Positions 23,701-28,951 of a stretch of DNA of 64,000 bases are shown piece after piece. The notes beneath the pieces are model-generated. The model did no database searches. It worked only from the letters and a program-made list of their open reading frames with translations, and was not told the origin of the DNA. Origin of the DNA: Nocardia caishijiensis NBRC 108228 (GTDB lineage: Bacteria > Actinomycetota > Actinomycetes > Mycobacteriales > Mycobacteriaceae); contig NZ_BDBE01000013.1 in NCBI RefSeq assembly GCF_001612825.1, positions 1-64,000 on the forward strand. Direction: 5' to 3'. Position 1 is the first letter of the stretch, and each line of letters begins with the position of its first letter. The translations under genes and the position numbers were made by a program.

Positions 23701-26700
23701 GACTTCACCGGTATCGCCGGTGACGTGGCCGCCTTCACGGGCGACCTGACCGGCACCTTCACCGGTGTCGGTGGCGACCTGATCGGCTCGGTCGGTGACC
23801 TCACCGGCGTCGGCGTGACCGGCGCCGTCGGCGAGGTGGTCGGCGACGTGACCGGCTCGTTCGGTGACCTCACCGGCGCGACCGGACTGATCGGTGACCT
23901 GGATCTGGCGAACACGATCGGCGATGTGACCGGCTCGGTCGACATCGGCGATATCGGTGGTGATGTGACCGGCGTCTTCGGTGACATCGCGGGAGATGTG
24001 ACCGGAGTCGTCGGCGCTGTCGGCGACGTGACCGGGGTGGTAGGCGACCTTGACCTTTCTGGAATTGGGGATGTGAGTGACATGGGTGACATCAATATCG
24101 GCGGCAACAACAACATTTTCGGCGCCGGATTCAACGACATCAACGGCATCGGCGAAGACGTCGGCGGCATCGGCAACGGGATCGCCAGCGCCTGGGAAGA
24201 CGTGCAGATCCAGGGCATCGGCGGCCAGGTCGACGAGTCGTTGAACAACTTCGGCGGCCTCGGCAACGGTGCGCTCGCCGGTGCGCTCGGTGGCGGACTG
24301 GTCGGCGGTGACCTGACCGGGATCGGCGCCCACGATGTCACCGACGCGGTCGATGTGAACGATGTGGTCGACGGCGGTATCGCCGGTGTGGCGGGCGGCG
24401 TGCTGAACGGCGAGGGCGGCCTGGCCGGTGCGGGTGGCGTGCTCAGCGGCAACGACGTCACCGATTTCGCCGATTTCACCGACATCACGACCAACGGCAT
24501 CGGCGCCGCGATCGACGAGAGCTCGGTCCTCAACGGCCTCGGCGGCGGCGACGGCGGCATTCTCAGCGGCAACCTGACCGACCCCACCGATCTGGTCGAC
24601 ATCAACGACGTGACGGCCAACGGCATCGGCGCGGCGATCGACGAGAGCTCGGTCCTCAACGATGTGGTCGACGGCGGCGTCGCCGGTGTGGCAGGCGGAC
24701 TGCTCACCGGTGACGGCGGCCTGGCGGGTGCGGGCGGCGTCCTGAACGGCGAGGGCGGCCTGGCCGGTGCGGGTGGCGTGTTCAACGGCAACACCTTCGA
24801 GGACATCACCGCCAACGGCGTCGGCGCCGCCGTGGACGACGTGTCCGATGTGGTCGACGGCGGCATCCTGTCGGGCAACACCTTCGAGGACATCACCACC
24901 AGCGGCATCGGCGCGGCGATCGACGAGAGCTCGGTCCTCAACGACCTGGCGGCGGGCGACGGGATCGGCAACGGCAACGTGGTCGGCGGCATCGTCGGCG
25001 CGGTGACCGGCGACGGCGACGGCGGCCTGCTCGGCACGGGCGGCGCCCTCAACGGCGACGGTGGCCTGGCCGGTGCGGGCGGCGTTCTCAACGGCGACGG
25101 TGGCCTGCTCGGCGCGGCAGGCGCAGCCAATGACCTGCTGGCGGCGGGCGGCGACGGCGGCCTCTTCGGCGGCGCCGAGGACACCACCATCAACGGCATC
25201 GGCGCGGCGATCGACGAGAGCGCGATCCTCAACAACGTGAACGTCGAGGACATCACCGGCATCGGCGGCAACGTCGACGACCTGGGTGGCGTCCTCAACG
25301 GTGACGGCGGCCTGGCCGGTGCGGGCGGCGTCTTGAACGGCGACGGCGGCCTGGCAGGCGCGGGCGGCGTCCTCAACGGCAACTTCGACGACTGGACCGA
25401 TGTGGTCGACGTCGACGACGTGACCGCCAACGGCATCGGCGCCGCCGTGGACGACGTGTCCGACGTGGTCGACACCGGTGACATCACCGGCCTCGCCGGT
25501 GGCGTCCTCAGCGGCGACTTCGAGGACATCACCACCAATGGCATCGGCGCGGCGATCGACGAGTCGAACGTCCTCAACGACGTGGTCGACGGCGGCGTCG
25601 CCTCCGGCCTCCTCGGTGGCGAGGGCGGCCTGCTCGGCGCCGCGAACTTCGAGGACATCACCGCGAACGGCATCGGTGCCGCCATCGACGAGAGCCCGAT
25701 TCTCAACGACGTGGTCGACGACGGTGTGGTCGACGTCCTCAACGGCGCCGCCTTCCAGGACATCACCGCCAACGGCATCGGCGCGGCGATCGACCAGAGC
25801 CCGATCGGCAACGACCTGGTCGACGGCCTGATCAACGGCTCCAACTTCGAGGACATCACCGGCGTCGGCGGCAATGTCGACAGTGTCGGCGGCGTCATGA
25901 ACGGCATGACCGACGTGCTGAACCCGACCGCGGTGGCGGGCTTGTTCAGTAGCGGCCTGACCGGCAGCACCCACGAGAACACCGGTTCGACGAACTCCTC
26001 GCCGTACAGCAACGCCACGTCCGCGGCCTCGGACGGCGCGGCATCGGCGGCGAACGCCGCGAGCGCCTTCACCGGCGCGGCGGCCTCGACCGCGGGCCTG
26101 GCTGGCCTCAGCGACGACGATCTGGGCTTCGACCTGGGCAACACCTTCGACAACGCGGGCCTCACCGGCATCGCCCCCGGCGAGCCGAACCCCTCGGGCA
26201 CCGGCCTGGAGACCGGCTTCGGCCCCCTCGACGCGGTGACCGGCGCGATCACCGGCGACTCCACCGGCGGCGGCCTCCTCGACGGCGTCCTCCCCGGCGG
26301 CGAGGCAACGGGCGGCCTGCTCGACGGCGTCCTCCCGACCGACGGCGCGACCGGTGGCCTCCTCGGTGGCGTCCTCCCCGGCGGCGACGCCGACGATGTG
26401 CTCCCCGGCGGCGACGTGACCGGCAACCTGGTCGACGAGCTGTTGCCGACCATGCACACCATGCCCTACGAGGACAACCCGGTCGGCGAGGTCGTCGGTT
26501 CGGGCCTGGAGACCGGCTTCGGCGCGGTGGAAGGTCTCACCGGCGGCGGCCTCCTGGGCGAGGTGCCCACCGAGGTGGTCGGTACGGGCGAACCGTTCGA
26601 CACCCTCACCGGCGTCGGTTCGACGGTCGGCGACGCGGTCGAGGCCCCGGTTCCGGGCTACGACTACACGCCGATGCCGACCACACCGCCGGACACCTCC

Positions 26701-26940
26701 GGCACCACCGAGGCGGCGACGGGCGGCCTGTCCGCCACCACCGAGGCGGCGACCGGCGGGGTCTTCGACACCACGGAGGCGGCCACCGGCGGCGTCACCG
26801 AAACCCTCGACAGTGTGGATGTGGGCGGCGCCTTCGGCCCGGGCCTCGGCGCAACCGACACCGGCCTGCTTGGCGATTCGTCGAGCACGACCACCCCGGA
26901 GGCCGACGACGGTGGCCTCCTCGGCGGCGGACTCCTCTGA
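8776..26940 (+). CDS. iniB: Giant IniB-type Gly/Asp-rich repeat protein
   Basis: 6,054 aa from the ATG preceded by GGAGGAG; the frame extends upstream to a TTG at 8749. Residues 1-60 are the IniB N-terminal domain (PLENAILQFILDLLRDPKAA, then several Cys), shared with the shorter copy at 31047. Then: a collagen-like GGPGGPGG segment (~115-185), an Asn/Thr-rich linker (~185-212), ~2,250 residues of heptad-like repeats (GDLTGVA, GDLTNTV, GSVGDV), ~1,500 residues of GGLVNGDVTGDLIDG repeats, a Gly run near 4745, a Phe/Trp-bearing repeat block, and repeats with INGIGAAIDES-type units (~5,110-5,710). The C-terminus has the VDVGGAFGPGLG motif also found in the second IniB. No Lys or Arg is visible after about residue 147. 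There is no signal peptide or membrane helix. iniA starts 7 bases later. M. tuberculosis IniB is under 500 aa. Function is unknown; a filament or scaffold is plausible. Confidence 0.9.
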   Translation: MTTPLENAILQFILDLLRDPKAAAAYCNAPDKVIEEAQLCATPEYIAACAPMVARGVCDAGSAPLRGIVGCGGGGFGGGRGGFGSGGGQGAAFSGAGAGPSMFYGPGRWFGPGQGGLGPGGGGGRGGHGGGGHGGPGGPGGGGGGVRPGGPGGPGGPGGPGGGPGGPGGPGGPGGPGGPGGGTGGNTTNNNSGNTTNTNSGNTTNNQGNGDNEIFSPDILTGDVLNNPVSNLLNGNPLSNVLNGTNLGGVNLGDIANLGDIGNLGDVLNNVGNLGDTLNDVGNLTNSLGDINGLGDVTNILGNLGDVTGIGDVVNVGGLTNTLGDVIGGGNTLGDITNLISGANIGDIASLANGSTLGDITGINALNEAANIAAELTDAFNAVQLGDAFLGNLSAPVSVVSGSLGGVSGVLNGISPISNVFNDFSDIGDVGHVLEELAIGNFLSALNNVGTVGDVIGSAGDISGIGSVGDVLGGVTTIGSVGDVSDVVNQVLNDATIGGVSDVLNGSNVGDVVGGIGNVSEVLNGAGSVGDVIGDVTNVGSVSEVLNEIGSVGDVTNTVGSVVGDLTDVGNVGSVGDVLSDIGDVGGDVGSIGDVSSVVGDVVGGDVSSVVGDIVGGDGVDAVGGDVLGSVVSVGDVTDVVGTVIGGDVLGSVGDIGSVGDVLEGGIGTVGDVTQSVGDLTGIAGSVGEVTGIAGDFTGVAGDLASIGDISGVAGDLTNTVGDLGSISEVTNSLGDLTAVGGDLGSISDITGVAGDVTNVVGDIGSTGDISGVAGDVIGTAGDIGSVSAVVGDVGSVGGDVLGSVGDITGVAGSVGEVTGVAGDLTNTFGDVTNTVGSIGDITGVAGDLVGGDVSGVAGDFIGSVGDISGVAGDVSGIAGDVSGVAGDVIGTAGDIGSVSNVVGDVIGGDVSGVAGDLTNTFGDLTNTVGSVGDITGVAGDLVGSVSDVTGVAGDVTGVAGDVIGTAGDIGSVSNVVGDVVGGDVIGSIGDVSGIAGNVSGVAGDLTQSVGDVGSVGGDLTNTIGSVGDLTNVVGDIGSVGGDLTNTVGSVGDLTGVAGDFTGVAGDLTQTVGGDLTGIAGDLTDVGSVGDLTGVAGDITDIGSISDITGVAGDLTNTVGSVGDLTNVVGDVGSVGGDLTTTIGSVGDVGSISDVTGVAGDLTGVAGDLTNTIGSVGDLTNVVGDIGSVGGDVTNTIGSISDVTGVAGDLTGVAGDLTNTVGSVGDVANNLTGVAGDLTNTVGSVGDVANGFTGVAGDLTQSIGDVTGVAGDLTNTVGSIGDLTGVAGDITGVAGDLLSNSGDFTGVAGDVVGSVGDVTQTVGDVSGIAGAIGDVTGVGGDLLGTVGSISEVTNTVGDISGVAGDLTQTVGDVTGMTGDISGVAGDLTQTVGDVTGMTGDISGVAGDLTQTVDDVTGVAGDITNTVGSVGDVASDITGVAGDLTSTVGSVGDVAENLTGVAGDLTGIAGDVSGVAGDLTNTVGDVTGTTGDVTGVAGDLTSTIASVGDWTNTIGDITGVGGNLLSDATGSVGSVGDVTGVAGDLTQTVGDVSGVAGDLTNSIGDVSGVAGDLTQTVGDVTGLAGDLSGVAGDITGVAGDLTNIVGSIGDVTNNLTGVAGDLTGIAGSVGEVTNTVGDVSGVAGDLTNSITDVSGVAGDLTNSIGDLTGIAGDITNTVGSVGDWTNTIGEVTGVAGDLVGSVGDITGVAGDLTNTVGSVGDLTGVAGDITGVAGDLTNTVGSVGDVTGVAGDLTQTVGDLTGVAGDLTGVAGDVSGVAGDLTQTVGDVSGVAGDLTNTVGSIGDLTNTVGDLTGIAGDVSGVAGDLTGIAGDVSGVVGDLTGVAGDVTQTVGSIGDVTGVAGDLTSTVGDVSGVAGDLSNTVGGVSGVAGDLTNTVGNISDVSGVAGDLTNTVGSVGDWTNTVGNLTQSVGDVTGVAGDLTQSVGDISGVAGGLTGVAGDLTNTVGSVGEVTGIAGDVIGSVGDVSGVAGDVTQTVGSISDVTGVAGDLTGVAGDLTGVAGDLTQTVGSISDVTGVAGDLTNTVGSVGDVTGVAGDLTQTVGDVSGTVGSVGDWTNSVGDLTQSVGDISGIAGDLTGVAGDLTNTVGSVGDVTNTVGDLTGVAGDLIQSVGNVGDVTGVAGDLTQTVGSVGDVAGDLTAIDGDVLDDITGNTGDLTGVAGDLTQTVGSIGDVTGVGGDLVGDVTGIAGDLTGVAGDLTGTVGSIGDVTGVGGDLLGDLTGNSGDLTNTVGDVTGVAGDLLSNSGDLTNTVGDVSGVAGDVLSNSGDITGVAGDLANSIGDVSGVAGGLVNNTGDITGVAGDLVGSVGDITGNSGDLTNTVSDVTAVAGDLLSNSGDVTGVVGDLTGVAGDLSGIGEVTGVGGDLVGNVTGVAGDLTGNTGDLTSTVGDISGVAGDLLSNSGDVTGIAGDVTGVAGDLTGIVGDPSIVGDVTGIGGDVLSNVSGLTGNIGDVTGLAGGLVNGDVTGDLIDGTVGDITGGLVNGDVTGDLVDNTSDLTAGLVNGDVTGIAGDLTGVAGGLVNGDVTGDLIDNTGDLTGGLINGDVTGDLIDNTGTITGVAGDVIGTIGNSGDITGDLIDGGVTGIAGDLTGVAGGLVNGDITGGLVNGDVTGDLIDNAGSITGVAGGLVNGDVTGDLIDNAGSITGVAGGLVNGDVTGDLIDGTVGDLTNVGNVSGVAGDLVGSVGDIGNSGDLTGVAGDVVDNSGTITGDLLDNSGDIVGDISGIAGDLTGNTGDLTGVTGDITGMAGDLTGVAGDLTGNTGDISGIAGDLTGVAGGLLNGDVTGDLIDNTGTITGGLVNGDVTGDLIDGTVGDLTNVGNISEITGDLIDVTGVAGDLTGVAGGLVDGDVLSDITGNTGDIGGVIGSVGDITGNSGDLTGDLLDNTGDIGGVVGDITNTGDIGGLIGSVGDITNNGDIAGVAGGLVSNTGDVVGDITGNSGDLTGIAGGLVNGDITGDLVDNSGTVVGDLVDNSGAIGGVVGDITNTGELLGDITGNSGDLTGVAGDLIDNSGELVGDITGNSGDLTGVAGDLVDNSGGILSDITNNGDIAGVAGGLVNGDLTGVAGDLTAGLVNGDLTGVAGDLTSGLVNGDLTGVAGDLTGGLVNGDITGLAGGLVNGDLTGVAGDVTGGLVNGDITGIAGDLTGAVIDNSGDIGGLIGSVGDITGAGDVTGVAGDLTAAAGGLVNNTGDITGDLLDNSGTIGGVVGDIINTGDLTGGLVNGDLTGDLVDGDFTGVASDLIDNAGDIGGLIGSVGDITGNTGDLTGIAGDLTGGLVNGDLTGDLVDGDLTGIAGGLLNGDLTGDLLDNSGDLSGVAGDLTAGLVNGDVVGDLVDGDITGGLVNGDLTGVAGDLTTGLVNGDIAGYLVDGDLTGVAGGLVNGDVLSDITNNGDITGIAGGLVSNTGDLISNTGDITGGLVGGDAIGDITGDLVDNSGDLGGLVGSITDNDITGGLVNGDVTGDLIDGGLTGVAGGLVSNTGDITSGLVNGDITGDLVDGDLTGVAGDLTAGLVNNDLVGDVTGGLVNGDVVGNVTGGLVNGNVTGDLIDGGLVGVAGDLINGDITGVAGGLVSNTGDITGGLVNGDLTGVAGDLTAGLVNGDIVGDLIDNSGDIGGLVGSVTDNDITGGLVGGDVVGDLVDGGITGGLVNGDLVGDITNGDVTGVAGDLTAGLVNGDLVGDITGDLVDGDLTGSLGGILNGDIVGDVTGDLVDGDVTGGLVNGDIVNNLSDITGVAGGLVNGDVVGDLVGDITGDLVDGDLTGVAGGIVNGDIVGDITDSGVLTGDFLNDLSAVTGGVVDGDVLSDITGAAGGVLNGDITDNDIVDGVVNGDVLSGITDNEITGDLVDNVGNVTNTGDVANLIGLTGLAAAVTGIAGDVGTGDLIGNFDLSGLASDLFDNSGDITGIAGGLVNGDITDNDLVGGILNGDITNTGDLGNLVGDITNSGDIGGVIGDITNTGGLVGDITGGDLTDVGNITGDLLDGDITGIGDVTGDLVDGSLGDVTGDLIDGSVGDITGDLVDGGLVGDLTGVAGDLTGIGIGDVTGDLIDGSVGDITGDLVDGGLVGDLTDVGNITGDLVDGGLVGDLTNVGSIGDITNDLVDGDLTGIAGDLNGIGDITGDLVDGGIVGDLTGVGGIVDITGDLTNVGNVTGDLVDGGLVGDLTGVAGDLNGIGDITGDLLDGDLTGVAGDLTGVAGDLTGVGAVTGDLIDGSIGDITGDLVDGGLVGDLTGVAGDLTGVGDITGDLVDGGIGGDLTGVAGDLTGVAGDLTGVAGDLTGVAGDLTGVGAIGDVTGDLIDGSVGDITGDLVDGGLVGDLTNVGNITGGLVGDLTDVGNIGDVTGDLIDGNVVGDLTGVAGDLTGVGAIGDITGDLVDGGLVGDVTDVGSVGDITGDLIDNDFTNVGNIAGIVGDLTDVGTVGDVTGGLINGDVTGDLIDGDLVGDLTGVAGDVNGISDLVDGDLIGDLTGVAGDLNGIGDITGDLVDGDLTGVAGDLTGIGDITGDLIDGGVTGDLTGVAGDLTAGLIDNDFTNVGNLAGIVGDVTDVGSIGDITGDLVGGDLTGVAGDLTGVAGDLTGVGDITGDLVDGDLVGDLTGVAGDLNGIGDLIDNDFTNVGNLVGDVTDVGSIGDVTGDLIDGGLVGNVTGDLIDGDLTDIGSIGDITGDLIDTGDITDNDLITNLTDIDVTGLAGDLTSTVGDMTGPLSGNDISGTIGDILSGNGGGGGGGGGGTGDVTWVGDLVSITDSFSDVTNVFGDWSNMIGDISGSFGDLSGAFEDLNVSDVFGDVTGVSGDWSAMIAGLSDNALEITGFGSGALSELVNVTGDWNNTVEGLTANVGDVIGVGGDLVGSVAGVGGSIGDITGSFGDITGSLTGIGGSVGDITGSLTGVGGSVGDITGSLTGIGGNLSDVFGDVTGSFGDLTGFGGDVTGFVADLTGIGGDLTGSVGDLTAFFGDFTGIAGDVAAFTGDLTGTFTGVGGDLIGSVGDLTGVGVTGAVGEVVGDVTGSFGDLTGATGLIGDLDLANTIGDVTGSVDIGDIGGDVTGVFGDIAGDVTGVVGAVGDVTGVVGDLDLSGIGDVSDMGDINIGGNNNIFGAGFNDINGIGEDVGGIGNGIASAWEDVQIQGIGGQVDESLNNFGGLGNGALAGALGGGLVGGDLTGIGAHDVTDAVDVNDVVDGGIAGVAGGVLNGEGGLAGAGGVLSGNDVTDFADFTDITTNGIGAAIDESSVLNGLGGGDGGILSGNLTDPTDLVDINDVTANGIGAAIDESSVLNDVVDGGVAGVAGGLLTGDGGLAGAGGVLNGEGGLAGAGGVFNGNTFEDITANGVGAAVDDVSDVVDGGILSGNTFEDITTSGIGAAIDESSVLNDLAAGDGIGNGNVVGGIVGAVTGDGDGGLLGTGGALNGDGGLAGAGGVLNGDGGLLGAAGAANDLLAAGGDGGLFGGAEDTTINGIGAAIDESAILNNVNVEDITGIGGNVDDLGGVLNGDGGLAGAGGVLNGDGGLAGAGGVLNGNFDDWTDVVDVDDVTANGIGAAVDDVSDVVDTGDITGLAGGVLSGDFEDITTNGIGAAIDESNVLNDVVDGGVASGLLGGEGGLLGAANFEDITANGIGAAIDESPILNDVVDDGVVDVLNGAAFQDITANGIGAAIDQSPIGNDLVDGLINGSNFEDITGVGGNVDSVGGVMNGMTDVLNPTAVAGLFSSGLTGSTHENTGSTNSSPYSNATSAASDGAASAANAASAFTGAAASTAGLAGLSDDDLGFDLGNTFDNAGLTGIAPGEPNPSGTGLETGFGPLDAVTGAITGDSTGGGLLDGVLPGGEATGGLLDGVLPTDGATGGLLGGVLPGGDADDVLPGGDVTGNLVDELLPTMHTMPYEDNPVGEVVGSGLETGFGAVEGLTGGGLLGEVPTEVVGTGEPFDTLTGVGSTVGDAVEAPVPGYDYTPMPTTPPDTSGTTEAATGGLSATTEAATGGVFDTTEAATGGVTETLDSVDVGGAFGPGLGATDTGLLGDSSSTTTPEADDGGLLGGGLL
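9121..9330 (+). repeat. Collagen-like Gly/Pro tract in iniB
   Basis: GGC/GGA/GGT and CCC/CCG codons encode a run of GGPGGP triplets interrupted once by GGGGGVRPG. The last Arg of the whole 6,054-residue protein is in this tract (about residue 147). An Asn/Thr-rich tract with NSGNTT repeats follows directly. The segment looks like a flexible or triple-helix-like neck between the N-terminal domain and the repeat rod. Confidence 0.8.
10700..16190 (+). repeat. Heptad-type repeat array in iniB (GDLTGVA / GDLTNTV family)
   Basis: Units of 7 codons with pattern G-D-[VLI]-[TS]-x-[VIT]-[AV], mixed with 6-codon units (GSVGDV, GSISDV), run for over 5 kb. Hydrophobic residues recur at the same two positions and Asp follows Gly in nearly every unit. 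At the DNA level, units are mostly diverged at third positions, so the array is old. Recent slippage is visible, for example a 47-bp identity with 63-bp period (12862-12908 and 12925-12971). The pattern fits repeated beta-strand turns, but no fold is proven. Confidence 0.85.
16190..22860 (+). repeat. Second repeat array in iniB (GGLVNGDVTGDLIDG family)
   Basis: From about residue 2,470 the dominant unit changes to longer blocks such as GGLVNGDVTGDLIDG and, after about 20.7 kb, GDITGDLVDGGLVGDLTGVA. Exact recent duplications occur: a 69-bp unit at 16636-16704 repeated at 16705-16773, and two perfect 42-bp copies at 21607-21690. Gly-Asp pairs with alternating Val/Leu/Ile persist. There is no Lys, Arg or Cys. 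Confidence 0.85.
24120..25880 (+). repeat. C-terminal module repeats in iniB (NGIGAAIDES family)
   Basis: A third repeat type contains FEDITANGIGAAIDESSVLN followed by DVVDGG, alternating with GDGGLAGAGGVLNG blocks. Roughly nine NGIGAA or NGVGAA units occur. It is richer in Glu, Ala and Phe than the upstream arrays and ends about 340 residues before the stop. This may be a distinct folded end domain. Confidence 0.8.
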
Positions 26941-26947
26941 GGACGCC

Positions 26948-28861
26948 ATGACGACTCCGGCGAAGACGTCGGCCGCACCGTCAGCAGCGACCCCGCTGCT
27001 GACGGTGCTCGGCGACACGATCGAGGCGGCGCGCGCCGCCGACCGCGACGACCTGGTCGTCCGGTTGGAGGCGGTCGCGCAACGGGTGCGGGATCCGCGC
27101 AGGCGGATCGTGGTGACCGGTCAGCTGGAACAGGGCAAGAGTCGTTTCGTCAACGCGCTGCTCGGACTGGATGTGTGTCGCGTCGGCGACGACCAGACCA
27201 CGACCATTCCGCTGCAACTCGAGTACGGTGCCGTCCCGCGCGCGGAGTTGGTACTCACCGCGCCGGGCGCGAGCGAGATGCGGGTGGAGGTGCCGTTCGA
27301 CGAGATCGGTTCGCTCGATGCCCGCAGCCCGTACGCGCAGGGCCGTCAGATCGCCCGGATCGAGGCGGCGGTGCCGAATCAGCTGCTCAGCGAGGGCATC
27401 GTGCTGGTCGACACCCCGGGTGTCGGCGGGCACAGCAGTGCCTATTCGGCGGCCGTGCTCGGCATGGTTCCGGCCGCCGACGCGGTGTTGCTGCTGAGCG
27501 ATGCCTCCACCGAACTCACCGAACCCGAGCTGTCGTTCCTGCGGCAGGTCAAGGAGCTGTGTCCGACGGTCGCGGTGCTGCTCACCAAGGTGGACATGTA
27601 TCCGCATTGGCGTCAGGTCGCCGAGGCCGACCGGGTGCACATCGCGCGGTCGGGGCTCGAGGTCCCGATGCTGCCGGTGTCGTCGCTGCTGCGTGCGCAC
27701 GCGCTGCGCACCAACAATGCCCAGCTCGGTCGCGAATCCGGTTTCGGCGCGTTGTTCGCGTTCCTGAAGGAACAGGTCGTCGCCCGCGACCAGGTGTCGA
27801 CCAGGGCCGCGGTGGCGCGGGAGCTGCATTCGGCCGCCGAACATCTCGCCTTGGTCCTCGGCAGCGAACTGATCGCCCTGCGCGATCCCGAACGTTCCGA
27901 CGACGCCATCCGCGAACTGCAACGCGCCCGCACCGCCGCCGAGGACCTGCGCCGCAGCTCCGGCTACTGGCAGCAGACCCTGTCCGACGGCATCACCGAT
28001 CTGATGAGCGATATCGACCACGACCTGCGCGAACGCCTGCGCGCGGTGGCCCACACCGCCGAGGACTGGATCGACGACCACGATCCCGGCAGGCACTGGC
28101 AGGCGATCGCCGAATGGCTCACCGGCACCGTCGACACCGCCCTCGGCGACAACCTGCTGTGGACCCACACCAGGGCCGAAACGCTGGCCGAGCGCGTCGC
28201 CGAGCATTTCGGCAAGGCCAGCGCGGTCGACCTGCCCGACGTGGACAACGCCATGGACGCCGAGGGCACGGGTGCCGCGGCGGGCACCCTGGCCGGTCTC
28301 GAACCCGACATCAGCGTCACCAGCAAGGTGCTCGTCGGCCTGCGAGGTTCCTACGGCGGCGTGCTGATGGTCGGTCTCGCCTCGACCCTCGCGGGGCTGG
28401 CCCTGCTGAATCCGCTCTCCATCGGCGCGGGCGTGCTGGTCGGCGGCAAGGCCTACAAGGACGACAAGCAGTTGCGGCTGGCCCGCAAACGCGCCGAGGC
28501 CAAGGCGGCGGTGCGACGCTTCGTCGACGATGTCGCGTTCCAGGCGGGCAAGGAGGCCAAGGACCGCATGCACCGCATCCACCGCGCCCTGCGCGATCAC
28601 TTCACCGGTGTCGCCGAACGCAGCCTCCGCTCGATCGACGCCTCGCTGAAGGCCGCGCAGGACGCCGCGAATTCGGCGGTGAACAGCCGCTCCGGGCGGC
28701 GCGGCGAACTCGAACACCAGTTGGTCCGGGTCGCGGAGCTGCGTCGGTATGCCGACGGCATGCTCGAGCTCACCTCGTCGTCGGGTCGGCAACGCTCGTA
28801 TTCGGCACCGTCGCCGGGGGTGCGGCCGGTGCCCGCCGAGGACGGTCGACGGCCCAGGTGA
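26948..28861 (+). CDS. iniA: IniA, bacterial dynamin-like GTPase (copy 1)
   Basis: 637 aa, close to the ~640 aa of M. tuberculosis IniA. The GTPase P-loop is at 58-65 (GQLEQGKS), the G3 motif DTPGVGG at 155 and the G4 motif TKVD at 213-216. A hydrophobic hairpin (VLMVGLASTLAGLALLNPLS, about 472-500) is the expected membrane-inserting tip, flanked by long helical regions. IniA is known as a dynamin-like membrane-remodelling protein linked to isoniazid/ethambutol tolerance. The start ATG lies 7 bases after the iniB stop, with GAGG overlapping that stop, so translation is coupled. The basic C-terminal tail of ~50 residues (SGRRGEL to DGRRPR) is not present in copy 2. Confidence 0.92.
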   Translation: MTTPAKTSAAPSAATPLLTVLGDTIEAARAADRDDLVVRLEAVAQRVRDPRRRIVVTGQLEQGKSRFVNALLGLDVCRVGDDQTTTIPLQLEYGAVPRAELVLTAPGASEMRVEVPFDEIGSLDARSPYAQGRQIARIEAAVPNQLLSEGIVLVDTPGVGGHSSAYSAAVLGMVPAADAVLLLSDASTELTEPELSFLRQVKELCPTVAVLLTKVDMYPHWRQVAEADRVHIARSGLEVPMLPVSSLLRAHALRTNNAQLGRESGFGALFAFLKEQVVARDQVSTRAAVARELHSAAEHLALVLGSELIALRDPERSDDAIRELQRARTAAEDLRRSSGYWQQTLSDGITDLMSDIDHDLRERLRAVAHTAEDWIDDHDPGRHWQAIAEWLTGTVDTALGDNLLWTHTRAETLAERVAEHFGKASAVDLPDVDNAMDAEGTGAAAGTLAGLEPDISVTSKVLVGLRGSYGGVLMVGLASTLAGLALLNPLSIGAGVLVGGKAYKDDKQLRLARKRAEAKAAVRRFVDDVAFQAGKEAKDRMHRIHRALRDHFTGVAERSLRSIDASLKAAQDAANSAVNSRSGRRGELEHQLVRVAELRRYADGMLELTSSSGRQRSYSAPSPGVRPVPAEDGRRPR

Positions 28862-28906
28862 ACGCTGTGTTCGCCCCGACGCGCGAGGGTGTGTTTAAGT
28901 GAAGCC

Positions 28907-28951
28907 ATGATGCTCGCCGCGTGGGTCGAAGGGGAGGCCGCGCGCCGATGA
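28907..28951 (+). CDS. Possible 14-codon leader peptide overlapping iniC start
   Basis: ATG ATG at 28907 opens a 14-codon frame (MMLAAWVEGEAARR) whose TGA overlaps the iniC start as ATGA. The iniC ribosome site (GGGGAGG, 28931-28937) lies inside it. The upstream sequence AAGTGAAGCC offers only a weak ribosome site. It may couple iniC translation to ribosomes finishing the leader, or be chance. Too short for compositional support. Confidence 0.25.
   Translation: MMLAAWVEGEAARR

Noticed and set aside
9393..26462. A 5,689-codon open frame on the minus strand opposite iniB
   Set aside because: It is the antisense reading of the Gly/Asp repeats (rich in Pro, Ser, Arg, Thr). It has no ribosome site, and the plus frame has conserved IniB ends. 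Repetition at G+C-rich codons removes stops from the opposite strand.
18748..27018. A second long minus-strand frame (2,756 codons) over the iniB 3' half
   Set aside because: It is a Val/Ala/Asp/His-rich shadow of the repeats and spans the iniB-iniA junction without any start signal.
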